Shown here piece after piece: positions 25,744 to 34,455 of a DNA stretch of 64,000 bases. The DNA is from RH-chloro-G1 sp003670575. Its GTDB lineage: Bacteria > Chloroflexota > Dehalococcoidia > UBA2979. How positions within the stretch are numbered: the first letter of the stretch is position 1; every line of letters starts with the position of its first letter. Made by a program: the position numbers and the translations under genes. The notes beneath the pieces were generated by a model, which ran no database searches, was not told where the DNA came from, and worked only from the letters and a program-made list of their open reading frames with translations. Location of the stretch: NCBI GenBank assembly GCA_947499615.1, contig CANMOP010000001.1, positions 98,367 to 162,366 of the forward strand, in the 5' to 3' direction.

Positions 25744-25768
25744 TGTACCGGACCGGATTTCTTGGACA
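25744..25768 (-). repeat. IS3-family terminal inverted repeat, copy 1
   Basis: 25 bases from TGTACCGGACCGG to TCTTGGACA (plus strand, outer tip at left). It follows the 3' end of the IS3 transposase remnant and starts 24 bases after the CPBP stop, marking the end of that element. A second copy at 29351-29375 differs at two positions. Confidence 0.65.
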
Positions 25769-25774
25769 GTAGGG

Positions 25775-26544
25775 AGATACTGTAATCAAGCGGCCGCTCC
25801 GGTGGTGGAATCGCATGCAGTGCGACAGCCGACGGCGTGCGGCGGCCATGCCGTTCGACCAGCCACTGCTCGTTGTAGCGCTGCGTGAAGGCGATAAGCG
25901 CGAGGCGGAGTTCCTCGACCGTGGCGAAGGTCTCGATCCACCCCAACTGCCCCTCCAGGGTGCGGATGAAGCGCTCGGCACAGCCGTTGCCCTCGGGAGT
26001 GGCGACAAACGCCGGTGTGGAACGGATGCCCAGGAAGCGCAGCTCGTCCTGAAAATGGTCGCGCATGTACTGGCTGCCGTGGTCGTGGCACAGCGAGAAC
26101 CCCGCAGCGATGTCTCGCCCGTAGCTCCCGAAGTGCTCACGGCCCCCTGACGGAGCGGCTCCAGCGCCTGAAAGCGATTGCCGGGACGTGGACGTGCGGC
26201 GTGGGCACCGATGCACTTCTGCGTGCAATGGTCGACCGTAATGAAGACCGTGGCGAACCCCTCTGCCGCCGTGAAGCGAGCGGTGGCGTCGGTTCCCCCG
26301 CAACTCGTCCGGCTTGTCGGTGCGGATCGTCCCGTCATGCACCTGCATCCCGCATCGGTCGCTGCACCCGGCCGTGCAAGGTCCGGACGCCGCCCACACG
26401 CACGCGTGCCCGGACCTTGCGCTCGCCTTCACCGACGAACACGGAGCGCGCGAGCCACGCTTCGCTGCCGACGGCCGAGGTGGCAGCCGCCGTGCCGAAC
26501 AGGGTGTTCACAATCGAGCGGATGCGAGTGTCACGCCGGATCAT
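25775..26544 (-). pseudogene. IS3-family transposase OrfB, frameshifted and truncated
   Basis: Three frames must be joined to read one DDE integrase. About 26544-26335 gives GERKVRARVRVGGVRTLHG; about 26310-26160 gives GTDATARFTAAEGF and TVDHCTQKCIGAHAAR with the first catalytic Asp; about 26150-25775 gives CHDHGSQYMRDHFQDEL with the second Asp and EGNGCAERFIRTLEGQL with the Glu. At least two frameshifts make it inactive. The 3' frame has lost its stop and runs through the inverted repeat. The 5' end is cut where the next IS begins. Confidence 0.85.
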
Positions 26545-26567
26545 GTCCTCAAAGCGAGGAGGGCGTG

Positions 26568-27634
26568 ATGCAAGGACCAGATGAGCGCCAAGAGAACATG
26601 CTGCTCGGGGTGACGCCCGATGACCTGGTACCGATTGGTCATCCCATTCGGAGGATTCGGGAGATCGCCGACGCAGCGCTGACGGAATTGTCGCCGACCT
26701 TCACCCCGATGTACGCGCCCCGCGGTCGGCGTTCGGTGCCACCGGAGCACCTGCTGAAGGGCACGCTCCTGATGGCGCTGTACTCGCTGCGCAGCGAGTG
26801 GCAGTTCTGCGAGCGCCTGAACTATGACCTGCTCTTCAAGTGGTTCCTCGGTCTCAACATCAGTGACCCTGCGTTGGACCACACGACCTTCTCGAAGAAT
26901 CCGCAGCGACTGCTCAAACATGCTGCAGCTGAGCAGTTTCTGGCGGCGGTCACGCAGGAAGCGCAGCGCCACCAGCCCATCTCGGAGGAGCACTTCACCG
27001 TCGACGGGACGCTGCTGCAGGCGCTGGCCTCGCTGAAGAGCGTCCGACCGCGTGACGGGGCGATCCACACGCACAGGGCGGCGGGAAGAATCCAGACGTG
27101 GACTTCCGCGGGCAGCAGCGCACGAACGAGACGCACGTCTCGCGGACCGACCCTGAGGCCCGGCTGGCACGCAAAGGGAAGGGCCAGCAGACGCGCCTGT
27201 GCTACGCGGGGCACGGGCTCATCCTCGACCTCCACATCAACCATGAGACCGGCACGGCAGAGCGTGACGCCGCTCTTGTGATACTCGACCGACGACGAAC
27301 CGCAGGGAAGCGGGCAACGCTGGGAGCAGACAAGGGGTACGACACGCGCTCCTTCGTGCGGGCACTGCGCGACCGGGGCGTCACGCCGCATGTGACCCAG
27401 TACACCAGCGGGCGTCGCAATGCGATCGACTGGCGCACCACCCGGCACGCTGGCTACGCCATCAGCCAGCGCATACGGAAACGTGTCGAATGGTGCTGCG
27501 GGTGGATCAAGACGACTGGAAACGGTCGCAAGCGCCGCTGCATCGGGCTGGCAAAGAATCAGCTGTGGGCGACCTTCACGACAGCGGCCTACAACCTCGT
27601 GCGCATCGCCAACATCGAGGCCCGTCCCGCTTGA
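26568..27634 (+). pseudogene. IS5/IS1182-type transposase with one frameshift
   Basis: Codons 1 to about 163 (DUF772 region, RSVPPEHLLKGTLLMALYSLRSE, then FTVDGTLLQA with the first catalytic Asp) run in one frame. From about 27060 the product continues in the next frame: GGGKNPDVDFRGQQRTNETH, then LGADKGYDTRSF (second Asp) and RVEWCCGWIKTTG (Glu). One G missing from the GGGG run near 27057 explains the shift. Otherwise the protein is whole (~355 residues), so the break is recent, a sequencing error, or programmed frameshifting. I could not define terminal repeats. Confidence 0.85.
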
Positions 27635-27966
27635 GCCTCCGCCTCTGCGGGTGAATTCTCCCGTCAGTCACCACCGACCGAGTCCCACATCACTTGCATT
27701 CCCCGCTACCGCATGCCCGGCAGGTGCTCGCCGAATCACGCCACCATCACCCGGTCGCTCTTCAACTCCCTGCTAGGAATCCGGGGCGGCGCACACCCGA
27801 ATCGGCGGCCTCCGCCCATCAGCCGCGTCTCACACCTCGGTGTTCAGTACAGCTAGCACGGTGTCGGACGGGGCTGGCCAGAGTCAGCCCGGATGCCCCA
27901 CGATAGACGCCAGCGATGTACGGGGCTCCGTCAGGAGCCGGACGTTCGAACTGAAGGAGGCTGAGA
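27635..27966. other. Intergenic between IS transposase and transaldolase
   Basis: 332 bases. It holds the unrecognised right end of the IS5-type element and the talC leader. A small GGCTCC/GGAGCC inverted repeat lies about 20-40 bases before the talC Shine-Dalgarno. No gene seen. Confidence 0.5.
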
Positions 27967-28656
27967 GTGGAACTCTTTCTCGACACCGCAAACCTCAACG
28001 AGATTCAGCGCTGGCTGGACTACGGCGTTATAGACGGGGTAACGACGAATCCGACGATCATGATGCGCAGCGGTGTCACGGACATCGTCGGCCATACGCG
28101 AGAAATCGCGCGCATCATCAGCCCACTGCCGCTTAGCGCCGAGGTCACGACGAATGACTTCACCGAGATGATCGTGGAAGCGCGGCAGCTGGCATCACTC
28201 GCGCCAAACATCGTCATCAAGATCCCGGTGATCAACGAGACCGGCAGCCCGGCGCTCGGTGTCATCCACACCCTCGCGCAGGAGGGGATCCAAGTCAACG
28301 CTACAGCGATCATGTCCTTCGGACAGTCGATGCTGGCGGCGAAGGCGGGTGCAGCCTACGTGAGCATCTTCGCCGGTCGCATTGCGGACGAGGGCGGAGA
28401 CGCCGCGGCGGTGATTGGCCGCACGGCGGAATGGCTGGACCGCTGGGACCTGCACGCGCGGATCATCGTGGGCAGCGTGCGCGAGACGATGAACGTTCAG
28501 GACGCCGCAGAGGCTGGCGCCCATATCATCACCGTCCCGCCTGCACTGCTGGAAAAGCTGATCGATCACCGCTACAGCAGGGACACCGTCCGCGGTTTCA
28601 ACGAGGATGCGCGCGCCGTCCGGCTGGCTGCACAGGCACCCCAGTCACCGCGTTGA
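27967..28656 (+). CDS. Transaldolase-like, fructose-6-phosphate aldolase family
   Basis: 229 residues from a GTG start with an AAGGAGG Shine-Dalgarno seven bases upstream. The short-type transaldolase fold starts MELFLDTAN; TTNPTI near 26-31 and the Schiff-base Lys85 in NIVIKIPV are the family signatures, and NATAIMSFGQSMLAAKAGAAYVS follows. It cleaves or transfers dihydroxyacetone units in sugar phosphates. TalC and FsaA cannot be separated without structure-based residue checks. It is intact although surrounded by IS debris, and is followed by a strong terminator. Confidence 0.9.
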   Translation: MELFLDTANLNEIQRWLDYGVIDGVTTNPTIMMRSGVTDIVGHTREIARIISPLPLSAEVTTNDFTEMIVEARQLASLAPNIVIKIPVINETGSPALGVIHTLAQEGIQVNATAIMSFGQSMLAAKAGAAYVSIFAGRIADEGGDAAAVIGRTAEWLDRWDLHARIIVGSVRETMNVQDAAEAGAHIITVPPALLEKLIDHRYSRDTVRGFNEDARAVRLAAQAPQSPR

Positions 28657-28834
28657 CACACGTGCCCACTACCCGGATGGCGCCATGACCGGCGCGCATC
28701 CGGAGTCCGTATCTCCGAATAACTGGAGGCCCGGCCGCTGCTATTGCCGGTCTGGCAGAGACTGAGAATCACCGGACTGCCCAACCGGAAGATCAGAGGC
28801 ACTGACGAAACCCCTTTTGTTCAATGGGTCCGTC
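28657..28834. other. talC 3' region, no gene seen
   Basis: 178 bases between talC and its terminator, part of a gene-free stretch that runs to 29048. It contains several short GC inverted repeats, including ACTGACG at 28801-28807 opposite CGTCAGT at 28831-28837 just before the terminator. I see no tRNA, SRP RNA or tmRNA pattern. Confidence 0.45.
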
Positions 28835-28869
28835 AGTGGGAAAGGGCCGGAATCCGGCCCTTTCCCACT
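28835..28869 (+). terminator. Strong terminator after talC
   Basis: AGTGGGAAAGGGCCGG (28835-28850) pairs over 16 bases with CCGGCCCTTTCCCACT (28854-28869) around a 3-base AAT loop, followed by TCTTC. It is the only strong hairpin downstream of talC. Confidence 0.75.
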
Positions 28870-29048
28870 TCTTCAGCCCTATGCTACGAGCGCTGCGCAC
28901 ACAAGTCCTCGTAACGGAACGCGCTGAATGGACCCGACCGTCCTGGGATGATGACTACACCGACAGTGACCTGCCCCCTTTGAACAGGTCCAGTCGCAGA
29001 GTGAGCACCGCGCTGGTTGTGGTTGTCACCCCGGATCTCGTCCATTCG

Positions 29049-29350
29049 CTATGCGACCGTTTCGGGTATCTGGCTGCTCACGAACTCCTGCGGGGACAGG
29101 TTCCCGAGCCATGAATGCGGTCGGTCTTCGTTGTACTCGTTCCTCCAGATTTCTGTCCGCTGCCGGGCATCAGCCAGCGACAGGAATCACGGCGCGCTGA
29201 GCAGTTCCCGCCGCAATCTGGCGTTGAACGACTCGATGAAAGCGTTCTCCGTGGGCGTGGCCGGCTGCAAGAAGTCCAGTGTGATGTGGTGGAAGTACGC
29301 CCACTGGTCGAGCATCCGCCCGGTAAACTCCGGACCGTTGTCGCAGCGGA
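29049..29350 (-). pseudogene. IS3-family OrfB C-terminal fragment with in-frame stop
   Basis: Reads YIRCDNGPEFTG (second catalytic Asp), then TPTENAFIESFNARLRRELL (catalytic Glu), then a TGA at 29187-29189 where the family has Trp, then FLSLADARQRTEIWRNEYNE and PHSWLGNLSPQEF. The N-terminal half is absent, and its left coding edge abuts an IS3 terminal repeat. It is a different IS3 subgroup from the copy at 25775-26544. Confidence 0.85.
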
Positions 29351-29375
29351 TGTACCGGACCGGGTTTCCTGGACA
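29351..29375 (-). repeat. IS3-family terminal inverted repeat, copy 2
   Basis: 25 bases from TGTACCGGACCGGG to TCCTGGACA, 23 of 25 identical to the copy at 25744-25768 and in the same orientation. Its outer tip abuts transposase coding sequence rather than host DNA, so the junction is chimeric. Confidence 0.55.
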
Positions 29376-29548
29376 GTTGTAGAGGGAAATCACGCGGATA
29401 ATACGCCGTAAGGACGCCCCACATACTTGCGAAGACTGAGCGCCGCGTGGAGTCTTTCAGGTTGTCCTAGGCCTCGAGCCGGTCGCGGTTCGACCAGCTT
29501 CGGATCGCAGCAGCTCCCTGCCCTGCACGACGATGTCCCTCAGCGCGC

Positions 29549-31201
29549 TCACTTCTGAGACGACGAACCAGCCCGGAACACGATCCCGCCGGGGCCATCA
29601 TAGACGAGGGCGAACTGTGCATCGTTGCGTAGCGAGAGAATCAACCGTACACAGCAGACGCCGTAATCCGGCTTCGGGATGAACAGGTAGTCGAAACTCA
29701 GTCCGGTGAGCTTCGACCACTCTCGGATGCAATCGGCATCTACCAGCGCGCAGTTCTGCGCGAGAGCATAGTCGTTCTGCCGGGTGGCGAAGGCACCGTC
29801 GGCTACCCACTCGTAGCCCTGCACCGTAGCCACGCTCACCCGATCCGACAGCACGGGGAACCATTCGGACGTCTTATCTGTAGGCCAACTCTCGCTCGTG
29901 ATGATAAGAAAACGGCTGCTGGGGCCGGTGCTCGTGCGCACCCACTCCATCGTTTGTCGCTCGCTCGGTGAGAGTGCGACCAACGCCGGCGTCTCGCCCG
30001 CTCGCAATAGCGCACCGTTGGTCGCGTACCAGAGGAAAACGCCGAGCACGACCGGAGCCCACGAGCGCAGCAGCCGAGAGACCGCAATCCCCTCGAACAG
30101 ATGCTCCTCGTCCGCTGTCGCATCGTCGGTGCCCCAGGTGCCGCCACGGAGGGGACGCATCACCACGGGCAGCACGACGTCCGCGAGTCCTACGCCCGCG
30201 AGCATCGCGACCGGCACCGTAGAGAAGGTGGGAAACGCCCGCGCGTCGAGCAGGATGATGGCTACCCACCACCCAGGCAACAGAAAGCGCCTCGTCGTCA
30301 CCGAGGCGAGGACACCCATGAAGGCAAGCGTGGCGATCAGCGGGAAGAGCGGCTCGCTGGTGGTCCCTAGCCGTAGCACAGACTCAATGAGGTAGGCGCG
30401 CAGCGTGCTATCGGAAAAGATCGAGCCGCCGGTCGCGTTCGCGGCAACGAACGGCGCGACGCCGTGCCGAGCGATGAGCGTCCCCCACCACGGCGCGGTG
30501 AAGAGCAGCGTCCCCGCCCCCACCGCCACCGAGGTGAACACGCCTCGCCGGTGTAGCCCGTACGCAGTGAAGAACAGCAGGCAGCTGAACGCGAGGAATG
30601 AGCCAGTCTGCAGGTGGCTCAACACCGTCAGCACAGCCCACAGCGTAGTGGTGGCGGCGTAGCGCCAGCGACCGGTGGTGTACATCAAGAACACCTGGTG
30701 CAGCGCCAGCACCGCGAACAGCAGCCCCAGCGATCGGGTGACGCCCCCACCCATCAGCAGCCAGATGAAGCTGCGCGGCACGAGAGCGAAGGAGAATACC
30801 GCCACGACGACGACCAACTTCGTGCGCAGCACATCGCGCGCGAGAAAGAAGAACGCGAGAAGCGTCAGCGAGGTAGCGACAAGCGGCAGGAAGCGGAAGA
30901 CGTCCATCAGCGTCATCGGACTCAACTGGTCCACGATCGCCGCCAGGTAGAAGCCAAACGGCGGGTATGCGAACGGGATGCCGGCCTGGTTGTAGTGAGT
31001 GAACGCCGGCAGCGCATATCCAGCCAGCTGGATCTCCTGGGTCATCTGATAGAAGAGGCCCCCGTCGTTCAGCGGGAAGTCGGCGCCCAGCGTGTACTGT
31101 GCGCGCACAAAAACGCCAAGCAGGATGCCCATCGCCACCGCAAGGTGATAGAGATCGAACGCGGCGAGCTGATCGGCCACCGCCCATAGCGCACGTCTCA
31201 C
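29549..31201 (-). CDS. Polytopic membrane protein, GT-C glycosyltransferase-like
   Basis: 550 residues with about ten to twelve hydrophobic helices within the first ~400 and a soluble C-terminal domain about 415-550. Near residue 45, DFPLNDGGLFYQM resembles the first extracytoplasmic loop of GT-C enzymes, where an acidic residue is catalytic. GT-C enzymes move sugars from lipid carriers onto proteins or polysaccharides outside the membrane. The subfamily and acceptor are unknown. It stands alone next to the IS region. Confidence 0.7.
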   Translation of the reverse strand: MRRALWAVADQLAAFDLYHLAVAMGILLGVFVRAQYTLGADFPLNDGGLFYQMTQEIQLAGYALPAFTHYNQAGIPFAYPPFGFYLAAIVDQLSPMTLMDVFRFLPLVATSLTLLAFFFLARDVLRTKLVVVVAVFSFALVPRSFIWLLMGGGVTRSLGLLFAVLALHQVFLMYTTGRWRYAATTTLWAVLTVLSHLQTGSFLAFSCLLFFTAYGLHRRGVFTSVAVGAGTLLFTAPWWGTLIARHGVAPFVAANATGGSIFSDSTLRAYLIESVLRLGTTSEPLFPLIATLAFMGVLASVTTRRFLLPGWWVAIILLDARAFPTFSTVPVAMLAGVGLADVVLPVVMRPLRGGTWGTDDATADEEHLFEGIAVSRLLRSWAPVVLGVFLWYATNGALLRAGETPALVALSPSERQTMEWVRTSTGPSSRFLIITSESWPTDKTSEWFPVLSDRVSVATVQGYEWVADGAFATRQNDYALAQNCALVDADCIREWSKLTGLSFDYLFIPKPDYGVCCVRLILSLRNDAQFALVYDGPGGIVFRAGSSSQK

Positions 31202-31420
31202 TCAACACTCTCCGAACGCGAATGCACGGCCGCGTCGCATGGGCTGCGGACTGGCGCCTGCTCCCGCGGAAACGCGAGCGGAGCAGACCGACGCCTTCTC
31301 CCTTGCGTCAGTCGACCGCGGGGAGCGCAGTAACTCAGCACATGACGCCGATCTCTTGAACGCCCATCCGCCCGATAAGCGGAAACCCGCTGATCGAAGG
31401 ACACCGACGTCTCACGGGAA

Positions 31421-32353
31421 TCACTCTCGGTGATCGAAGTGATCGGAGATGTAATGCTCGGCCCGAATCGCAGCCGTCACGCCGTCGCCCGCCGCGGACA
31501 CCAGTTGCTTCGCCGCTTCCGCGCGTAGGTCGCCAGCCGCGAACAGTCCGGGCACCGGCGTCTCCATCCAGAGGTTCACCAGCACGTGCCCGCCGTTATC
31601 CAGCGGGACCAGCCCACCCAATACGTCCGAGTTCGGCGTCTGGCCAATGAACACAAACATCGCGGCCACCGGCAACTCGCTCGTCTGCTCCGTCTTGAGG
31701 TTTCGCAGCGTGAGGTTGGTCACGGCATCGGTGCCGTTCACCTGCTCCACTACCGTGTCCCAGATGAACTCGATCTTCGGGTGGGCAAGCGCGCGATCCT
31801 GGAGGATCTGCGAGGCGCGCAGCGTGTCTCGTCGATGGATCACGTACACCTTGGACGCGTAACGGGTGGTGAACAGCGCCTCGTCCAGCGCCGCGTCGCC
31901 GCCGCCGACCAGCGCGACCGGGACGCCGCGGAAGAAGGCCGCATCACACGTCGCGCAGTAGGACACGCCCTTGCCGACGAGTTCTGACTCGCCAGGCACG
32001 CCGAGCTTGTTCGGCTCCGCGCCGGCGGTGACGATCACCGTCTTCGCCTGCACCTCGCCCTCGTCGGTGGTGAGGATGATGTACGGCGGCTCCTGCCGGA
32101 TGGCCGTCACCGACTCGTAGCGGGTCTCCGCGCCAAATTGCTCCGCCTGCCGATGCATGGCGAGCGCGAGGTCGAGTCCGTTGATCCCGTCCGGGAAACC
32201 GGGGTAGTTCTCCACGTCGCCGGTAGTAGCGATCTGTCCACCCAGCACTGCCCGCTCGAACAGCACGGTGCGGCGCATGCCACGCGCCCCATAGATGCCA
32301 GCGGCGATGCCAGCCGGCCCGCCCCCGATGATCGCAATGTCGATCTGTTCCAT
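31421..32353 (-). CDS. trxB: Thioredoxin reductase
   Basis: 310 residues. FAD-binding GGGPAG at 10-15; redox-active CATC at Cys133/Cys136; NADPH motif GGGDAALDEA near 150; and C-terminal FAD motif TPVPGLFAAGDLR. It reduces thioredoxin with NADPH. It lies 165 bases downstream of trxA on the same strand but is separated from it by a terminator, so it may be read partly from its own promoter. Confidence 0.95.
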   Translation of the reverse strand: MEQIDIAIIGGGPAGIAAGIYGARGMRRTVLFERAVLGGQIATTGDVENYPGFPDGINGLDLALAMHRQAEQFGAETRYESVTAIRQEPPYIILTTDEGEVQAKTVIVTAGAEPNKLGVPGESELVGKGVSYCATCDAAFFRGVPVALVGGGDAALDEALFTTRYASKVYVIHRRDTLRASQILQDRALAHPKIEFIWDTVVEQVNGTDAVTNLTLRNLKTEQTSELPVAAMFVFIGQTPNSDVLGGLVPLDNGGHVLVNLWMETPVPGLFAAGDLRAEAAKQLVSAAGDGVTAAIRAEHYISDHFDHRE

Positions 32354-32442
32354 CTACCCGTCCTGCCTACGCGCACAACCTCGTGCGGTGATCGATCGGT
32401 GTGCTGCGCGCACCAGTTACGTCACGCGTGAACCGCGTAAGA

Positions 32443-32475
32443 GCAAGATGGCGGGCTGACCGCCCGCCATCTTGC
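32443..32475 (-). terminator. Terminator after trxA
   Basis: GCAAGATGGCGGG (32443-32455) pairs perfectly over 13 bases with CCCGCCATCTTGC (32463-32475) around a 7-base loop. It lies 43 bases after the trxA stop and before trxB, so trxA can be expressed alone at higher level. Confidence 0.8.
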
Positions 32476-32518
32476 CAGATGCAGAGTTCACGGCGCTGGT
32501 GCGCGCCTGCCTCGAACG

Positions 32519-32842
32519 CTACAGGACGGCGTCCAAGCGCTTCGCCAGGTCGCTCTTCGGGCGGAAGCCGACGATCTGGCCAGCGATCTCCCCACCCTTG
32601 AAGACGAGCAGCGTGGGGATCGAGCGGATCCCGAACTGGCTGGCGATCTTCGGGTTCTCGTCCGTGTTCAGCTTGACGAACTTCACGCGGCCTTCGTACT
32701 CGCCCGCCAACTCCTCGACGATCGGCGCAACCATGCGGCACGGACCGCACCATGGCGCCCAGAAGTCGACGAGTACCGGGGTGTCGCTCTGGAGGACGTC
32801 CGCATCGAACGTCGCGTCGGTGGTGTCTGCGGGGTGGGTCAT
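32519..32842 (-). CDS. trxA: Thioredoxin
   Basis: 107 residues with the WCGPC active site (Cys32, Cys35) and the cis-Pro loop RSIPTLLVFKGG near 74-85. AAAGGA precedes the ATG. It reduces protein disulfides and is recharged by TrxB. It is divergent from csoR, and the intergenic region carries a copper-type operator, so it might respond to the same signal. Confidence 0.95.
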   Translation of the reverse strand: MTHPADTTDATFDADVLQSDTPVLVDFWAPWCGPCRMVAPIVEELAGEYEGRVKFVKLNTDENPKIASQFGIRSIPTLLVFKGGEIAGQIVGFRPKSDLAKRLDAVL

Positions 32843-32927
32843 CGTGAGTTCCTTTCGGCTGGCCGTACTGATGTCGATTCAGCATCAGGCGAATTCAGCG
32901 GCACGTGGATTCAACAGCGGCGATAGA

Positions 32928-32957
32928 TTGACATGCCAGAGCGGTTTCCGGTACTAT
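32928..32957 (+). promoter_or_regulatory. Sigma-70-type promoter of csoR
   Basis: TTGACA at 32928-32933 and TACTAT at 32952-32957 with an 18-base spacer. The predicted start of transcription falls in the palindrome at 32961-32981, the classical arrangement for repression. Confidence 0.65.
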
Positions 32958-32960
32958 CCT

Positions 32961-32981
32961 ACATACCCCAGTGGGGTATGT
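32961..32981. promoter_or_regulatory. CsoR operator palindrome
   Basis: ACATACCCC-AGT-GGGGTATGT, perfect nine-base arms. GC-tract palindromes of this TACCCC/GGGGTA form are the known binding sites of CsoR-family repressors. It lies just downstream of the csoR -10 element and 19 bases before its ATG. Confidence 0.8.
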
Positions 32982-32999
32982 CAACAACGAGGTGCGCTA

Positions 33000-33353
33000 A
33001 TGCCCGACCCGAATTCACCTGAACAGCTCCGCGCTCGGCTGAGCCGGATCGAGGGCCAGATTCGCGGGATCGCCAAGATGCTGGAGAGCGACCGCCCGTG
33101 TGAGGACGTCGTGACCCAACTCATGGCGGTGCGCTCCGGCGTGGACACTGTCGGCGCACTGGTGCTCGATCTGCACCTCGGCAAGTGTATCAAGCACGAC
33201 GACCCGGCGGATCGCATGGACTCCGTCCGCGACTCCATGCGCATGTGGTGGCGCTTCGCCCCCGGCGCAGCAGGCTTCGCCATCGGTGCGATCGAGGGCG
33301 TCGAGGTGGGCGATGGGTTGCCGGGAAGCCTGGAGCCGCCGATAGGAATCTAG
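33000..33353 (+). CDS. csoR: Copper-sensing repressor CsoR
   Basis: 117 residues, all-helical DUF156 fold. The Cu(I) ligands follow the CsoR pattern with exact M. tuberculosis spacing: Cys34, His59 (+25) and Cys63 (+29). RLSRIEGQIRGI near 13-24 is the DNA-contact helix. This ligand set separates it from the nickel (RcnR) and formaldehyde (FrmR) branches. GAGGTG precedes the ATG. No copper exporter is in the window, so the regulated target besides csoR itself, and perhaps trxA, must lie elsewhere. Confidence 0.9.
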   Translation: MPDPNSPEQLRARLSRIEGQIRGIAKMLESDRPCEDVVTQLMAVRSGVDTVGALVLDLHLGKCIKHDDPADRMDSVRDSMRMWWRFAPGAAGFAIGAIEGVEVGDGLPGSLEPPIGI

Positions 33354-33359
33354 AAGCGA

Positions 33360-34415
33360 TCAGACCTCGCGTGGCGCGTGCTGACCGCGCGCCGCATCAG
33401 CACCACTCGGTTCCGCTCCACTCGGCGCCAAGCCTGCGACCGCAACTGCCAGCGCATCGCGCAGCCCCCGCTGCGCAGCGTCAGCAGCAGTACGTACTGC
33501 GCTCGCGATCGCCTGAGCGTCGCTCCGCCCGTGGCCGACGAACACCGCACCATCCACGCCCAGCAGCGGAGCGGCGCCGTACTGTCGATAGTCCAGCCGC
33601 TTGGCGATGGCCCGGAGCGTGGGACGCAGCAGCAGCGCACCGATGCGCGCACGCCAAGAGGCCTCGGAGGCCTCCCACAGTTGCGCGAGCAGCAGGTCCA
33701 CGACACCTTCCGCAAGCTTCAACGCGACATTGCCCGTGAAGCCGTCCGCGACCACCACGTCCGCGCGGTGCGCGAAGATGTCGCGCCCCTCCAGGTTACC
33801 GACGAAGCGCAGCCCGGAGCGCGCCAACGTCTCGTGTGCCTCGATGGTGGCGGGCGTGCCTTTCGCAGGCTCCTCGCCGATGTTCAACAGCCCAACGCGC
33901 GGCACGTCCACCCCGAACACCAGCCGTGCGTACGCCGCGCCGATATGCGCGAATTGCACCAGGTGTGACGCGCGATTCTCGGCGTTCGCGCCGGCGTCCA
34001 GCAGCAGCGCGGGACCACTCGGCAGGGGCAGCACCGCGCCCAGTGCGGGCCGCTCGATGCCACGCAACCGGCCCAGCACCACCAGCGCGGTCGTCAGCGC
34101 AGCGCCGGTGTTGCCTGCGGAAACGAATGCGTCCGCCTCGCCGCTGCGGACGAGTTGCACGCCGATGTACATGGACGACTGGCGCCGGTTACGTGCCTCC
34201 AGCGCAGCGTGCTCGCCCATTTCGATGGCATCCGCGGCGTGGACGATGCGAATGCCGGCGGGGAGCCCACCGAGGCGCAGCGCCTCGCGCTCGATCAGCG
34301 CGCGGTCACCGACGAGTGCCACCTCAATGCCGTTGCCTGCCGCGAGGATCGCACCTTCCACTGTTGCGGCGGGCGCGTGATCGCCACCCATCGCATCCAG
34401 TGCGACCACGGTCAC
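33360..34415 (-). CDS. plsX: Phosphate acyltransferase PlsX
   Basis: 351 residues. It starts VVALDAMGGDHAP, the PlsX signature, and keeps LLDAGANAE and LLNIGEEPAKGT. PlsX makes acyl-phosphate from acyl-ACP for the PlsY acyltransferase in phospholipid synthesis. The usual fab neighbours are absent. It converges on csoR with only six bases between the stops. The last ~25 residues are Ala/Gly-rich and variable. Confidence 0.95.
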   Translation of the reverse strand: MTVVALDAMGGDHAPAATVEGAILAAGNGIEVALVGDRALIEREALRLGGLPAGIRIVHAADAIEMGEHAALEARNRRQSSMYIGVQLVRSGEADAFVSAGNTGAALTTALVVLGRLRGIERPALGAVLPLPSGPALLLDAGANAENRASHLVQFAHIGAAYARLVFGVDVPRVGLLNIGEEPAKGTPATIEAHETLARSGLRFVGNLEGRDIFAHRADVVVADGFTGNVALKLAEGVVDLLLAQLWEASEASWRARIGALLLRPTLRAIAKRLDYRQYGAAPLLGVDGAVFVGHGRSDAQAIASAVRTAADAAQRGLRDALAVAVAGLAPSGAEPSGADAARGQHAPREV

Positions 34416-34455
34416 CGCATCACCTCAAGCTGGCGAAGCGCGACGATCGCCACGC

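Noticed and set aside
28824..29114. Plus-strand open frame of 96 codons downstream of talC
   Set aside because: It runs through the talC terminator and into an antisense IS3 fragment; no start signal.
31202..31420. Possible gene or RNA between the GT-C gene and trxB
   Set aside because: No frame with a start signal and no recognisable RNA fold in 219 bases.
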